Source of the DNA: Glaciecola sp. UBA1851
GTDB taxonomy: Bacteria > Pseudomonadota > Gammaproteobacteria > Enterobacterales > Alteromonadaceae
Direction of reading: 5' to 3'
Assembly (NCBI GenBank): GCA_002338515.1
Contig: DDIL01000043.1
Coordinates: 17,148-81,147, forward strand
Length of the DNA: 64,000 nt
Numbering within the stretch: the stretch's first letter is position 1; every line of letters starts with the position of its first letter. Positions 27,501-34,490 of the stretch are shown piece by piece. The notes under the pieces were generated by a model that was not told the origin of the DNA, did no database searches, and saw nothing but the letters and a program-made list of their open reading frames with translations. A program made the position numbers and the translations under genes.

Positions 27501-27679
27501 GGGTAGTCGGCTCTTACTGTGATAATTGGCCGGTCTACGTCTGGTAATTCTCTTACTTCAAGACCATTTAGCGCAGCAAATCCTGCCGTTATTATCAGTA
27601 GGTTCACAACCAATATAAGTACGGGGCGCCTAATTGATAAAGAGGGTAAGTCATCTTTAAATAGATTGTTTTTAAACAT
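24569..27679 (-). CDS. RND-family efflux permease
   Basis: Inner-membrane proton-driven RND pump of the AcrB/MexB-like (HAE1) type. The 1036 residues have the expected 12 TM layout with two large periplasmic loops. The N-terminus is SLSIRRPVLILVVNLLIITAGFAALNGLEVRELPDVDRPIITVRADYPGAAPETVD. The TM4 proton-relay pair appears in GLIVDDAIVVSENIQRR. The C-terminal TM block includes LIGLLAKNSILLVEFAN and LRPIMMTLVSTILGGLPL. It is the second gene after the membrane fusion protein (4-bp gap). No outer-membrane TolC-like partner is adjacent, so a housekeeping TolC would be used. Substrate unknown. Confidence 0.95.
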   Translation of the reverse strand: MFKNNLFKDDLPSLSIRRPVLILVVNLLIITAGFAALNGLEVRELPDVDRPIITVRADYPGAAPETVDAEVTSRLEGAVARVSGVKSIRAQSEEGNSRVRVEFRPGVDIEDAANETRESVARVQRGLPDEVEQVSVIKADNDAQGVVDIAVSSSKLDLETLTDIVETDLSPLFLNIPGVADVRLNGDRQRVLRVSVDNLRLTSFQLSISDVAQALSTAPFDVPAGSIRSTDQQLIVRADATSVSEQDVRDIVVSGDIRISDVANVYFGPADLNSIVRLDGQPVIGMSVIRQARSNTIEISDEVLGMMDDLRARFPDLTLTVTSDDAEFIRGSVDEVLQSLVLTIGLVILTLLVFIGKFRATLIPALAIPVSLIGSLALLWAFGFSINILTLLALVLATGLIVDDAIVVSENIQRRRALGLGARAAAVIGTREVFFAVVATTAVLVAVFIPIAFLPSTAGRLFREFGGVLAGSVIISSFVALSLVPALSAKIPAIDLSKEKAPGPIKRFGHKCVIGYEKSLHFVLRYSVAVFALCALVAGGAYFVFNTLDNELLPSEDRGVIRVFARGPDGTGINFMDRQAIKTEEILLPSVDQGEIDSLYTVVGRWDPNILFITVPLVHWDDRERSQQEIISELRPMLSQVVGAPGRAFGGNSLNLRGFGGGFEMALTGENYLEIYEAAIDFAKKIEDTLPELGEVDISYEPTQPQLRVNIDRRRAEELGVAFSDISRTLRAAINGDDIIDLNVGDQAVPIILETESRNSLDPASLLNLYVSSNTGALVPLSSVAFVSEEGVAAELERHAQRRAIELEMDLPEEVTIEEAVSAIRALAETELPPSINVVFLGEAQTYEETNQQVMLTYLLAFLIVLLVLAAQFESFNSAFVVILTVPFGIAAAIYALYLTGTSVNIYSQIGLVMLIGLLAKNSILLVEFANQLRDNGMEVKEAIIEAGKVRLRPIMMTLVSTILGGLPLILSTGAGAEARNAIGWVVFGGLGLAVLFTLFLTPVLYYAIARFTKPKADETNRLNNELEAAENKIYS

Positions 27680-27683
27680 TTGA

Positions 27684-28766
27684 CTATCCTCGCACTACTT
27701 GAGGTTCAGCTTTTTTGCTGATTTGTGTATTATTTTCAAACGCTTGAATACTCAAAGCCTGGCCTTGACGTAAACCTTGTATGCCTTCTACCACCAATTG
27801 TTCGCCGTCAGTTAAATTGCCGGAAACAAGTATACGGCCTCTTAGTCTTTGTTTGACTTGTACATCAACTCGTTTGGCTTTGTCATCTTCTGCTAGCCAA
27901 ACAAATGCACCCGATGCTCCCCAAGATAATGCTGCCTCAGGAATGGCTACAAATCTTTCGCCTCTCACTTCTAATGTGACTCTAAAACTCATCCCGGGGC
28001 GATATTGGTCAAATTCATTATCGAGTACAGCTCTTGCTCGAATTGTTCTATCTTGAGTATTCACTCTTGAATCTATTTCCGCCACTTTCGCCGGTAAAAT
28101 TAAATCTCTATTCGTCCAAGGTTGCAGTTTTACATCAGGTTTTTTTAGTAAATAGTTAACGGCAAGTTCTGGTGCGACGAAATTAACAAACAATTCTTCT
28201 CGGTTATCGAGTGTGGTGATGATTGTGCCTTGATCAATTCTATCCCCTACCTCTACATCGGTTAAACCAACCACGCCATCAAATGGCGCACGTACTAACC
28301 TATCTTCTTTGTTTTCTTGAGCCTCTTTTAAATTAATATCGGCAAGTTCTACTTGTGTTTTTGCGTCATCCAATTCTCGTTCTGTTACGGCTCCCTTACT
28401 TAAGCTAGCTTTTACTCTATTTAAGTTACGTTGCGCATCTTTTAATTGCACCGAAGCTCGTTGAATGGCTACATCTTGAAGTCTTGAATCAAGGGTAACT
28501 AATACATCGCCCTTATTTACGTATTGTCCAGGAGCAAAGTTTACCGCTGTGACTTCATCTGAAACGCTAGAGAAAAGAGTAACAGAACGCTTTGCTTGCG
28601 CCGTGCCTACTGCCTCCACAAGGGTCGTTTCATATTCAAAATTCAATGTTTGGGTAGACACTAATTTAGGCCTGTCGGCCCCTCTCCACTGAGCACTACT
28701 CTGAGAACTTATCGCTAAGGCAACAAAAATAAATATAAGATAAATTGAGCATTTCAATGGATTCAT
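27684..28766 (-). CDS. Efflux RND periplasmic adaptor (membrane fusion protein)
   Basis: Periplasmic adaptor linking the RND permease to an outer-membrane channel. The frame extends to a TTG at 28808, but the ATG at 28766 directly precedes the signal peptide (MNPLKCSIYLIFIFVALAISSQSSA), giving 360 residues. The lipoyl-like halves are visible (FAPGQYVNKGDVLVTLDSRL and VRAPFDGVVGLTDVEVGDRIDQGTIITTLDN), separated by a helical hairpin (about 90-145). Beta-barrel and membrane-proximal domains follow. No clear ribosome site was seen. It precedes the permease in a two-gene operon. Confidence 0.93.
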   Translation of the reverse strand: MNPLKCSIYLIFIFVALAISSQSSAQWRGADRPKLVSTQTLNFEYETTLVEAVGTAQAKRSVTLFSSVSDEVTAVNFAPGQYVNKGDVLVTLDSRLQDVAIQRASVQLKDAQRNLNRVKASLSKGAVTERELDDAKTQVELADINLKEAQENKEDRLVRAPFDGVVGLTDVEVGDRIDQGTIITTLDNREELFVNFVAPELAVNYLLKKPDVKLQPWTNRDLILPAKVAEIDSRVNTQDRTIRARAVLDNEFDQYRPGMSFRVTLEVRGERFVAIPEAALSWGASGAFVWLAEDDKAKRVDVQVKQRLRGRILVSGNLTDGEQLVVEGIQGLRQGQALSIQAFENNTQISKKAEPQVVRG

Positions 28767-29310
28767 AAAATTAATACTATTGTGATTAAAAATGAGTGGT
28801 GTATACAAAAACTGACAGTATGATAATTACGATCACTTTTTCTTATATATTGAAATTAATCTTTTTTAATAAATTGAACGGTTACGAAGTGCTAGATAAC
28901 TTCTTTTGCCAAATGGAGTTTCAAATACTCAACAATTAGCTACTAATATAAGCTATATATTTATTAATATGACTTATTTTAGGCATTGAAACAGAATCAA
29001 ACATAAAGCCATAACAAACACAATAATATGGTAGGAGTTTGAAAAATCATGTAAGCATGAAACCGAATAAACTATTTATTTTCCCAGTCAATCCATATAA
29101 GAAAGCTCTTGTATGTTGAATCACTTTACACAAATAAAGTTTATAAAAATCATATGTTAAACCTCATATTTTTTGTTAAATATAAGCGTTTGATAACATA
29201 TTGTTACAAAGAGGCTATTTTTAAAGCTTTGTTTGTCAGGAATTTTTACACGAGCTATTAATTGTATATGCAAATAATTGTAAGTTGCTGATTAAGCTGG
29301 ATAATAATAG
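28767..29310. other. Long AT-rich intergenic region upstream of the PEP-CTERM-like gene
   Basis: About 545 bp without a coding frame worth calling. It separates the divergent RND operon from the PEP-CTERM-like gene. A sigma-54 enhancer-binding protein would bind in this interval, but I could not single out a clear repeated upstream site. Confidence 0.5.
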
Positions 29311-29329
29311 TTGGCACACCACTTGCTTT
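29311..29329 (+). promoter_or_regulatory. Sigma-54 (RpoN) promoter
   Basis: TTGGCACACCACTTGCTTT has the -24 element TTGGCAC and the -12 element TTGCT with exactly five bases between, as in the established consensus TGGCAC-N5-TTGCW. The predicted transcript start is near 29336, about 60 bp before the PEP-CTERM-like gene start. Confidence 0.88.
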
Positions 29330-29398
29330 GTCTGGATTAAGAATAGAAGTTAATGGAACTTATTTATTCTTAACTAACTTTTACAATAGGATATAACG

Positions 29399-30070
29399 AT
29401 GTTTAAAAAATTACTATGTGGAGCTGCATTATTATCTGTAGCTAGCTTCTCAAATGCTGCAGTAATGACAGTTGAAGAAAACGCTTCAGTTGGTTTAACT
29501 ACAACCAACTTTGACGAAGTAGTATCAATTAACAAATTCGACGCGTCTTTAGGTGATTTGTTATCAGTTACTTTCAAACTAGACGGTTTCATTCAAGCTA
29601 ACGCTCGTTTAGAAAGTTTAGATGCAGTTGCTGCTGATATCACAACTAACGTAAGCGTAACATTAACGCTTTCTGATACAGTTCTTAACAACGAATTAGT
29701 TGTTACTGTTCCTTCTTTGAGCGAAGTATTTTCTGCTAGCGCTTTTGATGGCGACCTAGACTTTGGCGGAACTTCTGGTATTACATATGAAGAGCTTACT
29801 GCTGCTGACTCTGAAATGAATACTTTCAATGACGGTGCTACATTAGCATTATTCACTGGCGCAGGCGATACAATCGACCTTAACCTTAACGCTTTAGGTG
29901 TTTCTTTCGCAACTGGTAACGGTAACCTTATCACTCAGTTCCAAACTGCAGCTGGTGGTGACATTTCTGTTATTTATTCTTATGACGTACCTTCAGTATC
30001 TGCTCCAGCTCATTTAGCTCTAGTAGGTCTTGGTCTTCTAGCTTTCGCTGGATACCGCAAAAGCAAGTAA
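29399..30070 (+). CDS. Secreted PEP-CTERM-like (choice-of-anchor) protein
   Basis: A 223-residue exported protein. The signal peptide is MFKKLLCGAALLSVASFSNA; the body (24-195) is beta-rich with Thr, Asp and Asn, resembling choice-of-anchor domains. The C-terminus VSAPAHLALVGLGLLAFAGYRKSK has the PEP-CTERM layout: short motif (here SAPA instead of VPEP), hydrophobic helix, then basic residues, i.e. an exosortase sorting signal. No exosortase gene is in the window. It has a perfect sigma-54 promoter and a strong terminator, so it is a single-gene unit. AGGAT precedes the ATG. Exact function unknown; probably extracellular matrix or surface. Confidence 0.78.
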   Translation: MFKKLLCGAALLSVASFSNAAVMTVEENASVGLTTTNFDEVVSINKFDASLGDLLSVTFKLDGFIQANARLESLDAVAADITTNVSVTLTLSDTVLNNELVVTVPSLSEVFSASAFDGDLDFGGTSGITYEELTAADSEMNTFNDGATLALFTGAGDTIDLNLNALGVSFATGNGNLITQFQTAAGGDISVIYSYDVPSVSAPAHLALVGLGLLAFAGYRKSK

Positions 30071-30090
30071 TTAGTACTTACACTAATTTT

Positions 30091-30119
30091 AAAAACCCCG
30101 CACTTAGCGGGGTTTTTTT
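30091..30119. terminator. Bidirectional terminator after the PEP-CTERM-like gene
   Basis: AAAAACCCCG-CACTTAG-CGGGGTTTTTTT: a GC stem flanked by A and T runs, placed between the convergent PEP-CTERM-like and amidohydrolase genes. Confidence 0.92.
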
Positions 30120-30134
30120 ATGGATGAAACTAAA

Positions 30135-31787
30135 TCAACCATCGGTTTTAGCATTCTCTACCATTTCTCTAACATCTTCTAACAATGCTTTTGCATCATA
30201 TATAATGCCATCTTTTATGGTGTATTTAACACCTCCAACGCGAACAGGTTCATTTGTATCATTTAATCTATAATGACCTGTTCCATACAGTAGTTTGAAA
30301 TTTTGTAGTGGATTGTGCTCAACAACAACAAGGTCGGCTTTTTTGCCAATACTAATTGAACCTATTTCATTCTCCATACCTAACGCTTCTGCGCCATTTA
30401 AAGTGGCTGCTTGTATTACCTCATATGGATTAAATCCAGCTTCTTGAAGTAATTCTAATTCTGAAATATATCCAAAACCGTATATTTTATAGATATAACC
30501 AGAGTCAGAACCTGTTGTTACTCTACCGCCATGGTTTTTATAATCATTTATAAAACTCATCCACAACTGGTAATTTTGCTTCCAATCAATTTCATTTTGC
30601 GTAGTCCAATCAAACCAATAAGAGCCATGTGCATATCTGCTAGGGGTGAAGAACTCCCATAAGGTAGGTAAGGTATATTCATCATGCCAAACAGCGTTTC
30701 TTTCGCGCATTAAGTCTCGGCTCGCTTGATATATTGTCATAGTAGGGTTGAGTGTAAAATCTAAGCTGATTAATTCGTCCCTAACGCTATTCCATTTTTT
30801 GCTGCCTTGTTTTGCCGCTTGTTTCCATAATCGACCAGCTTCTTCAAATCGGTGCTGTTCATCATTGTAGTTATACTGAGATGGGTAATCTTGAATAATT
30901 CGATCTTCGAATAAAGCTTCTGGTAAACCATACCAATGTTCCATTGTAGTTAGGCCTAGTCTTGCTGAATCTAGTGCATTCATATTCATTACATTTAACT
31001 GGGCGTGATGCATCATGGTACCCATGTTTTGTTCTTTTGCTTCTTTGAGCGCTGCCTTCATAATATTGGGGCTTGCACCAAAGAACTTAATACCTTTAGC
31101 CCCGTTTTTAGACGCTTTTTTTACCCATTTAATGGCTTGTTTTTCAGTTGAGATTGGCGTGTTGCTGCCCATACCAAAGCCTAAATAGGGGATAATTCTT
31201 GGCGCAACTATCGTGTTTTCTTCACTTCTGTTTACGTGGTCTAATACCCATTCTAGTCCATTAAAACTGCCTGGTTCTCTGACGGTGGTAATGCCATGAG
31301 CAAGCCATAGCTTAAACACATACTCTGCTGGAATATCATCCGCTGAGCCACCTATATGGCCATGCATATCAATAAAACCAGGCAAAACATAATGCCCGTG
31401 TAAATCTAATTCTTTTGTATTTGGGCCAGCAGTGGGACGTTTACCTTTAATTGGAACCTGTGGATAACCAACGCTGATAATATTGGTGATTTTATTGTTG
31501 TTTATAACTATATCAACTGGGCCTCTAACAGGCGCGCCTTCACCGGTGATCACATTCACACCGCGAAGAATTAATTCTGGAAATGGACCCTCGCCTTCAT
31601 TATCTGCTCGGGGAGGCGATTTCTCTCCAGGTGCGCTTATTGCGCTATTTTGAAAGATTAGAAGCAACAATAACACAGTAAAAAATATGGGTAATGTTTG
31701 AAAGCATTCTCCGATTTTGAATGTATTGGCAGTTTTTACTATAAATGGGTGACGCAAATTATCTTTTTTATTATTGTTGTTACGCAT
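30135..31787 (-). CDS. Exported metal-dependent amidohydrolase
   Basis: Member of the amidohydrolase superfamily (imidazolonepropionase/prolidase-like). The 550 residues start with a basic stretch and a hydrophobic segment (about 30-50, LPIFFTVLLLLLIFQNSAISA), probably a signal peptide or anchor, so it likely acts in the periplasm. Metal-site motifs are visible: FIDMHGHIGG (HxH), GIKFFGAS with a possible carboxylated Lys, MMHHAQL, TMEHWYG and the catalytic Asp in TTGSDSGY. AGAGGTG precedes the ATG. The LysR gene lies 71 bp upstream in the same direction. The substrate, possibly a dipeptide or cyclic amide, cannot be read. Confidence 0.85.
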   Translation of the reverse strand: MRNNNNKKDNLRHPFIVKTANTFKIGECFQTLPIFFTVLLLLLIFQNSAISAPGEKSPPRADNEGEGPFPELILRGVNVITGEGAPVRGPVDIVINNNKITNIISVGYPQVPIKGKRPTAGPNTKELDLHGHYVLPGFIDMHGHIGGSADDIPAEYVFKLWLAHGITTVREPGSFNGLEWVLDHVNRSEENTIVAPRIIPYLGFGMGSNTPISTEKQAIKWVKKASKNGAKGIKFFGASPNIMKAALKEAKEQNMGTMMHHAQLNVMNMNALDSARLGLTTMEHWYGLPEALFEDRIIQDYPSQYNYNDEQHRFEEAGRLWKQAAKQGSKKWNSVRDELISLDFTLNPTMTIYQASRDLMRERNAVWHDEYTLPTLWEFFTPSRYAHGSYWFDWTTQNEIDWKQNYQLWMSFINDYKNHGGRVTTGSDSGYIYKIYGFGYISELELLQEAGFNPYEVIQAATLNGAEALGMENEIGSISIGKKADLVVVEHNPLQNFKLLYGTGHYRLNDTNEPVRVGGVKYTIKDGIIYDAKALLEDVREMVENAKTDG

Positions 31788-31858
31788 AAAACACCTCTAA
31801 AGAATATTTGAAGGTTATTACAGTAATGCAATTTGCTACAAAAAGTAAATTTTACTGT

Positions 31859-32725
31859 TTATGACTTTAAACGTGTTTTGATGTATTTTGCCATAGTAGC
31901 ACTCACCTGAGGGTGCTGAGTGTCTAAATTAACTAATACAATACTGATTTTTCCTAATTTAGGTAAACGTTTATCTTTAATAATGGATAGTTCATCTGGC
32001 ACAATCGACTTCGCTAATGCAGTAATGCCCAACCCTTGTTTTAGCGCGGCTAGTAAGCCAAAGAAATCTGGGTTGGTATAACTTATTTTCCAAGGCTGGG
32101 TTTGTTGTTTTAATTTTTCGATGACTCTACTTCTATAAACACATCCATCTGGCGCAAGTACTAATGATAAGTTGTCTGACAAGCCAGGTTTTGTGGTATT
32201 ACCTACCCAAATGAGTTCGTCTTCTCTTATTACTTCTACATGTTCAGAATTGATATTGCTAGGCATGGAATTTGGTTGAACTAACGCAAGCACTAAATCA
32301 AATTGTTGGCTTTGGTTACTATGTAATAAATGTTTACTCAGTGCTGATGTGACATCCAGCGATACGTCTGGATACCGATTAGAAAATTCTCCCACTATGC
32401 TCGGTAACAAAGCTGAAGCAAATTCGCTAGGAATACCTAATCGCATTCTTCCTCTCAACGTTTCATGACTCATTTCTCTAAATATATCGTCATTGATTGC
32501 CAGCATTTGCATGGCCTTTTTATACAGTCGTTTACCTTGAATGTTGATTTGGTAGCCTTGCCCAACTTTATCGAATAGTTTTGTACTAAGTTGCCCTTCT
32601 AATTTTTTTATTTGCAAACTAATGGCCGGTTGAGAGCGACCAAGTACTTCTCCTGCCTTATTAAAATTTCCTACTTCAACTATAGTGACAAAGGTTCTTA
32701 GATTGTCTAAGGAAAGTTGTTTCAT
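31859..32725 (-). CDS. LysR-family transcriptional regulator
   Basis: Regulator of 288 residues. The ATG at 32725 has GAGGTG at good spacing; the GTG at 32734 would sit inside that ribosome site, so I prefer 32725. The N-terminal winged helix is clear: SLDNLRTFVTIVEVGNFNKAGEVLGRSQPAISLQIKKLEGQLSTKLFDKVG. The C-terminal effector domain spans about 90-288 (GIPSEFASALLPSIVGEF). It is divergent from gcvT with 183 bp between and precedes the amidohydrolase, so either could be its target. It lacks features that would identify it as GcvA. Confidence 0.9.
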   Translation of the reverse strand: MKQLSLDNLRTFVTIVEVGNFNKAGEVLGRSQPAISLQIKKLEGQLSTKLFDKVGQGYQINIQGKRLYKKAMQMLAINDDIFREMSHETLRGRMRLGIPSEFASALLPSIVGEFSNRYPDVSLDVTSALSKHLLHSNQSQQFDLVLALVQPNSMPSNINSEHVEVIREDELIWVGNTTKPGLSDNLSLVLAPDGCVYRSRVIEKLKQQTQPWKISYTNPDFFGLLAALKQGLGITALAKSIVPDELSIIKDKRLPKLGKISIVLVNLDTQHPQVSATMAKYIKTRLKS

Positions 32726-32908
32726 TAATACCACCTCAGTGAATATGGCAAATCAATTAAGTACTTAAAAGACATAGCTTTTATTAGTTATGTTTATTTT
32801 TTGATGATAATACATTTGAATTTCTTATGTAATGATTAAATCTTTTAATTTGTTTCACTATGCGTGCTTTCTTATACTAAACACCAAATTTATAGGTTGA
32901 GTGGCGTA

Positions 32909-33997
32909 ATGAACAAAACAGATTTACATAGTGCACATATTGATGCTGGCGCAAAAATGGTCGACTTCTTTGGATGGGAAATGCCGATTAACTATGGTTC
33001 TCAAATAGAAGAGCACCATGCGGTACGGCAAGACGCGGGCATGTTTGACGTATCTCATATGACAATAGTTGATGTAACTGGCCACGAAGCAAAAGACTAC
33101 TTACGATACTTGCTAGCGAATGATGTCGCTAAACTAGTAGAAAAAGGAAAGGCACTTTACAGTGGCATGCTAAATGAGCAGGCTGGTGTAGTAGATGATT
33201 TGATTGTTTATCATTTTGATGCAACTAATTATCGTTTAGTTGTTAATTCAGCTACAAAAGAAAAAGACTTAAATTGGTTAAATAAAATAGCTGAAAATTT
33301 TGACGTTCAAGTGCAAGAACAAACTGCCTTTGTAATGATTGCAGTGCAAGGTCCTAATGCAAAACTAAAAGCAGGTTCGTTGTTTACTGAAGCTCAAAAA
33401 GAAGCGGTGTCGGGCATGAAACCCTTTTATGGCGTTCAAGCCGAAGACTTATTCATTGCGACTACTGGTTATACTGGCGAGGCTGGATACGAAATAATGG
33501 TGCCCAAAAGTCGCGCGCTAGAGTTTTGGGATGGTTTATTGAAAGCCGGTGTTGTGCCTTGTGGATTGGGTGCCAGAGATACACTACGCCTAGAAGCAGG
33601 TATGAATTTATACGGACAAGACATGGATGAGACGGTGTCGCCATTAGCTGCCAATATGGGCTGGACTATCACGTGGGAGCCAACTAGCCGTGATTTTGTG
33701 GGGCGTGAAGTGCTAGAGAAGCAGCGCGAACAAGGAACAGAGAAACTGATAGGGTTGGTGTTTAAAGAGAAAGGTGTTTTAAGAGCAGGTTTAACCGTTA
33801 AAACATCCGATGGAGAGGGATTGATAACCTCAGGAACATTTTCACCCACGCTAGGACATAGTATTGCGATGGCGCGCGTGCCAAATACTGAAGGCGCTAA
33901 AATAGGTAACACAGCGCAAGTCCAAATGCGAAAAAAATGGGTTGATGTTGAAATTGTAAAGCCAAGTTTCGTGCGTAACGGAAAAAGCGTGCTGTAA
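32909..33997 (+). CDS. gcvT: GcvT, glycine cleavage aminomethyltransferase (T protein)
   Basis: Transfers the methylene group from aminomethyl-lipoyl-GcvH to tetrahydrofolate, releasing ammonia. The frame opens further upstream at 32864, but the ATG at 32909 gives the normal N-terminus MNKTDLHSAHIDAGAKMVDFFGWEMPINYGSQ. This leaves 362 residues. Motifs are AGMFDVSHM, the folate region (YTGEAGYEIMVP, GARDTLRLEAGMNLYGQD) and a C-terminal barrel ending KKWVDVEIVKPSFVR. It heads gcvT-gcvH-gcvP. I saw no glycine riboswitch in the short leader. Confidence 0.96.
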   Translation: MNKTDLHSAHIDAGAKMVDFFGWEMPINYGSQIEEHHAVRQDAGMFDVSHMTIVDVTGHEAKDYLRYLLANDVAKLVEKGKALYSGMLNEQAGVVDDLIVYHFDATNYRLVVNSATKEKDLNWLNKIAENFDVQVQEQTAFVMIAVQGPNAKLKAGSLFTEAQKEAVSGMKPFYGVQAEDLFIATTGYTGEAGYEIMVPKSRALEFWDGLLKAGVVPCGLGARDTLRLEAGMNLYGQDMDETVSPLAANMGWTITWEPTSRDFVGREVLEKQREQGTEKLIGLVFKEKGVLRAGLTVKTSDGEGLITSGTFSPTLGHSIAMARVPNTEGAKIGNTAQVQMRKKWVDVEIVKPSFVRNGKSVL

Positions 33998-34072
33998 ACG
34001 TTAGAAAGTTAATTGGCATTAAAGTTAATATATTTAAAACAGTTTTCTAAAGAATAAAGATAAGGATCTAAA

Positions 34073-34462
34073 ATGAGCAACATACCAGCTGAACTAAAAT
34101 ATACAAGCACACATGAATGGGTTCGTGCAGAAGGAGAGGGCGTATTCACAATTGGCATTACTGAGCATGCCCAAGATCTACTAGGTGACATGGTATTTTT
34201 AGATTTACCCGATGTAGGCGATGCGGTAACTACCGGAGAAGACTGCGCTGTTGCAGAATCAGTCAAAGCGGCATCTGATATTTATGCGCCTATTACAGGT
34301 GAAGTGTTAGAAGTAAACGAAGAATTAGAAGATGCGCCTGAATTAGTCAACTCTGATGCATTTGGTGACGGCTGGTTATTTAAAATCAAAGCAGACGATG
34401 CAAGCGAAGTTGATGGTTTACTTGATGCTGAAGGTTATGCAGGCGTTATTGCTGACGAATAA
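34073..34462 (+). CDS. gcvH: GcvH, glycine cleavage lipoyl carrier
   Basis: Lipoyl protein that shuttles the aminomethyl group between GcvP, GcvT and Lpd. The 129 residues start SNIPAELKYTSTHEWVRAEGEGVFTIGITEHAQDLLGD. The lipoylation site is in AVAESVKAASDIYAP (Lys65). The C-terminal DGWLFKIK is typical. An AAGGATCT site precedes the ATG. The Lpd encoded at 10002-11423 would serve this system too. Confidence 0.97.
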   Translation: MSNIPAELKYTSTHEWVRAEGEGVFTIGITEHAQDLLGDMVFLDLPDVGDAVTTGEDCAVAESVKAASDIYAPITGEVLEVNEELEDAPELVNSDAFGDGWLFKIKADDASEVDGLLDAEGYAGVIADE

Positions 34463-34490
34463 AATCTAACTTATTTAAAGGTTATAGTTC

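Noticed and set aside
32735..32908. Glycine riboswitch before gcvT
   Set aside because: The divergent region with LysR is short and AT-rich, and shows no tandem aptamer-like stems or terminator before gcvT.
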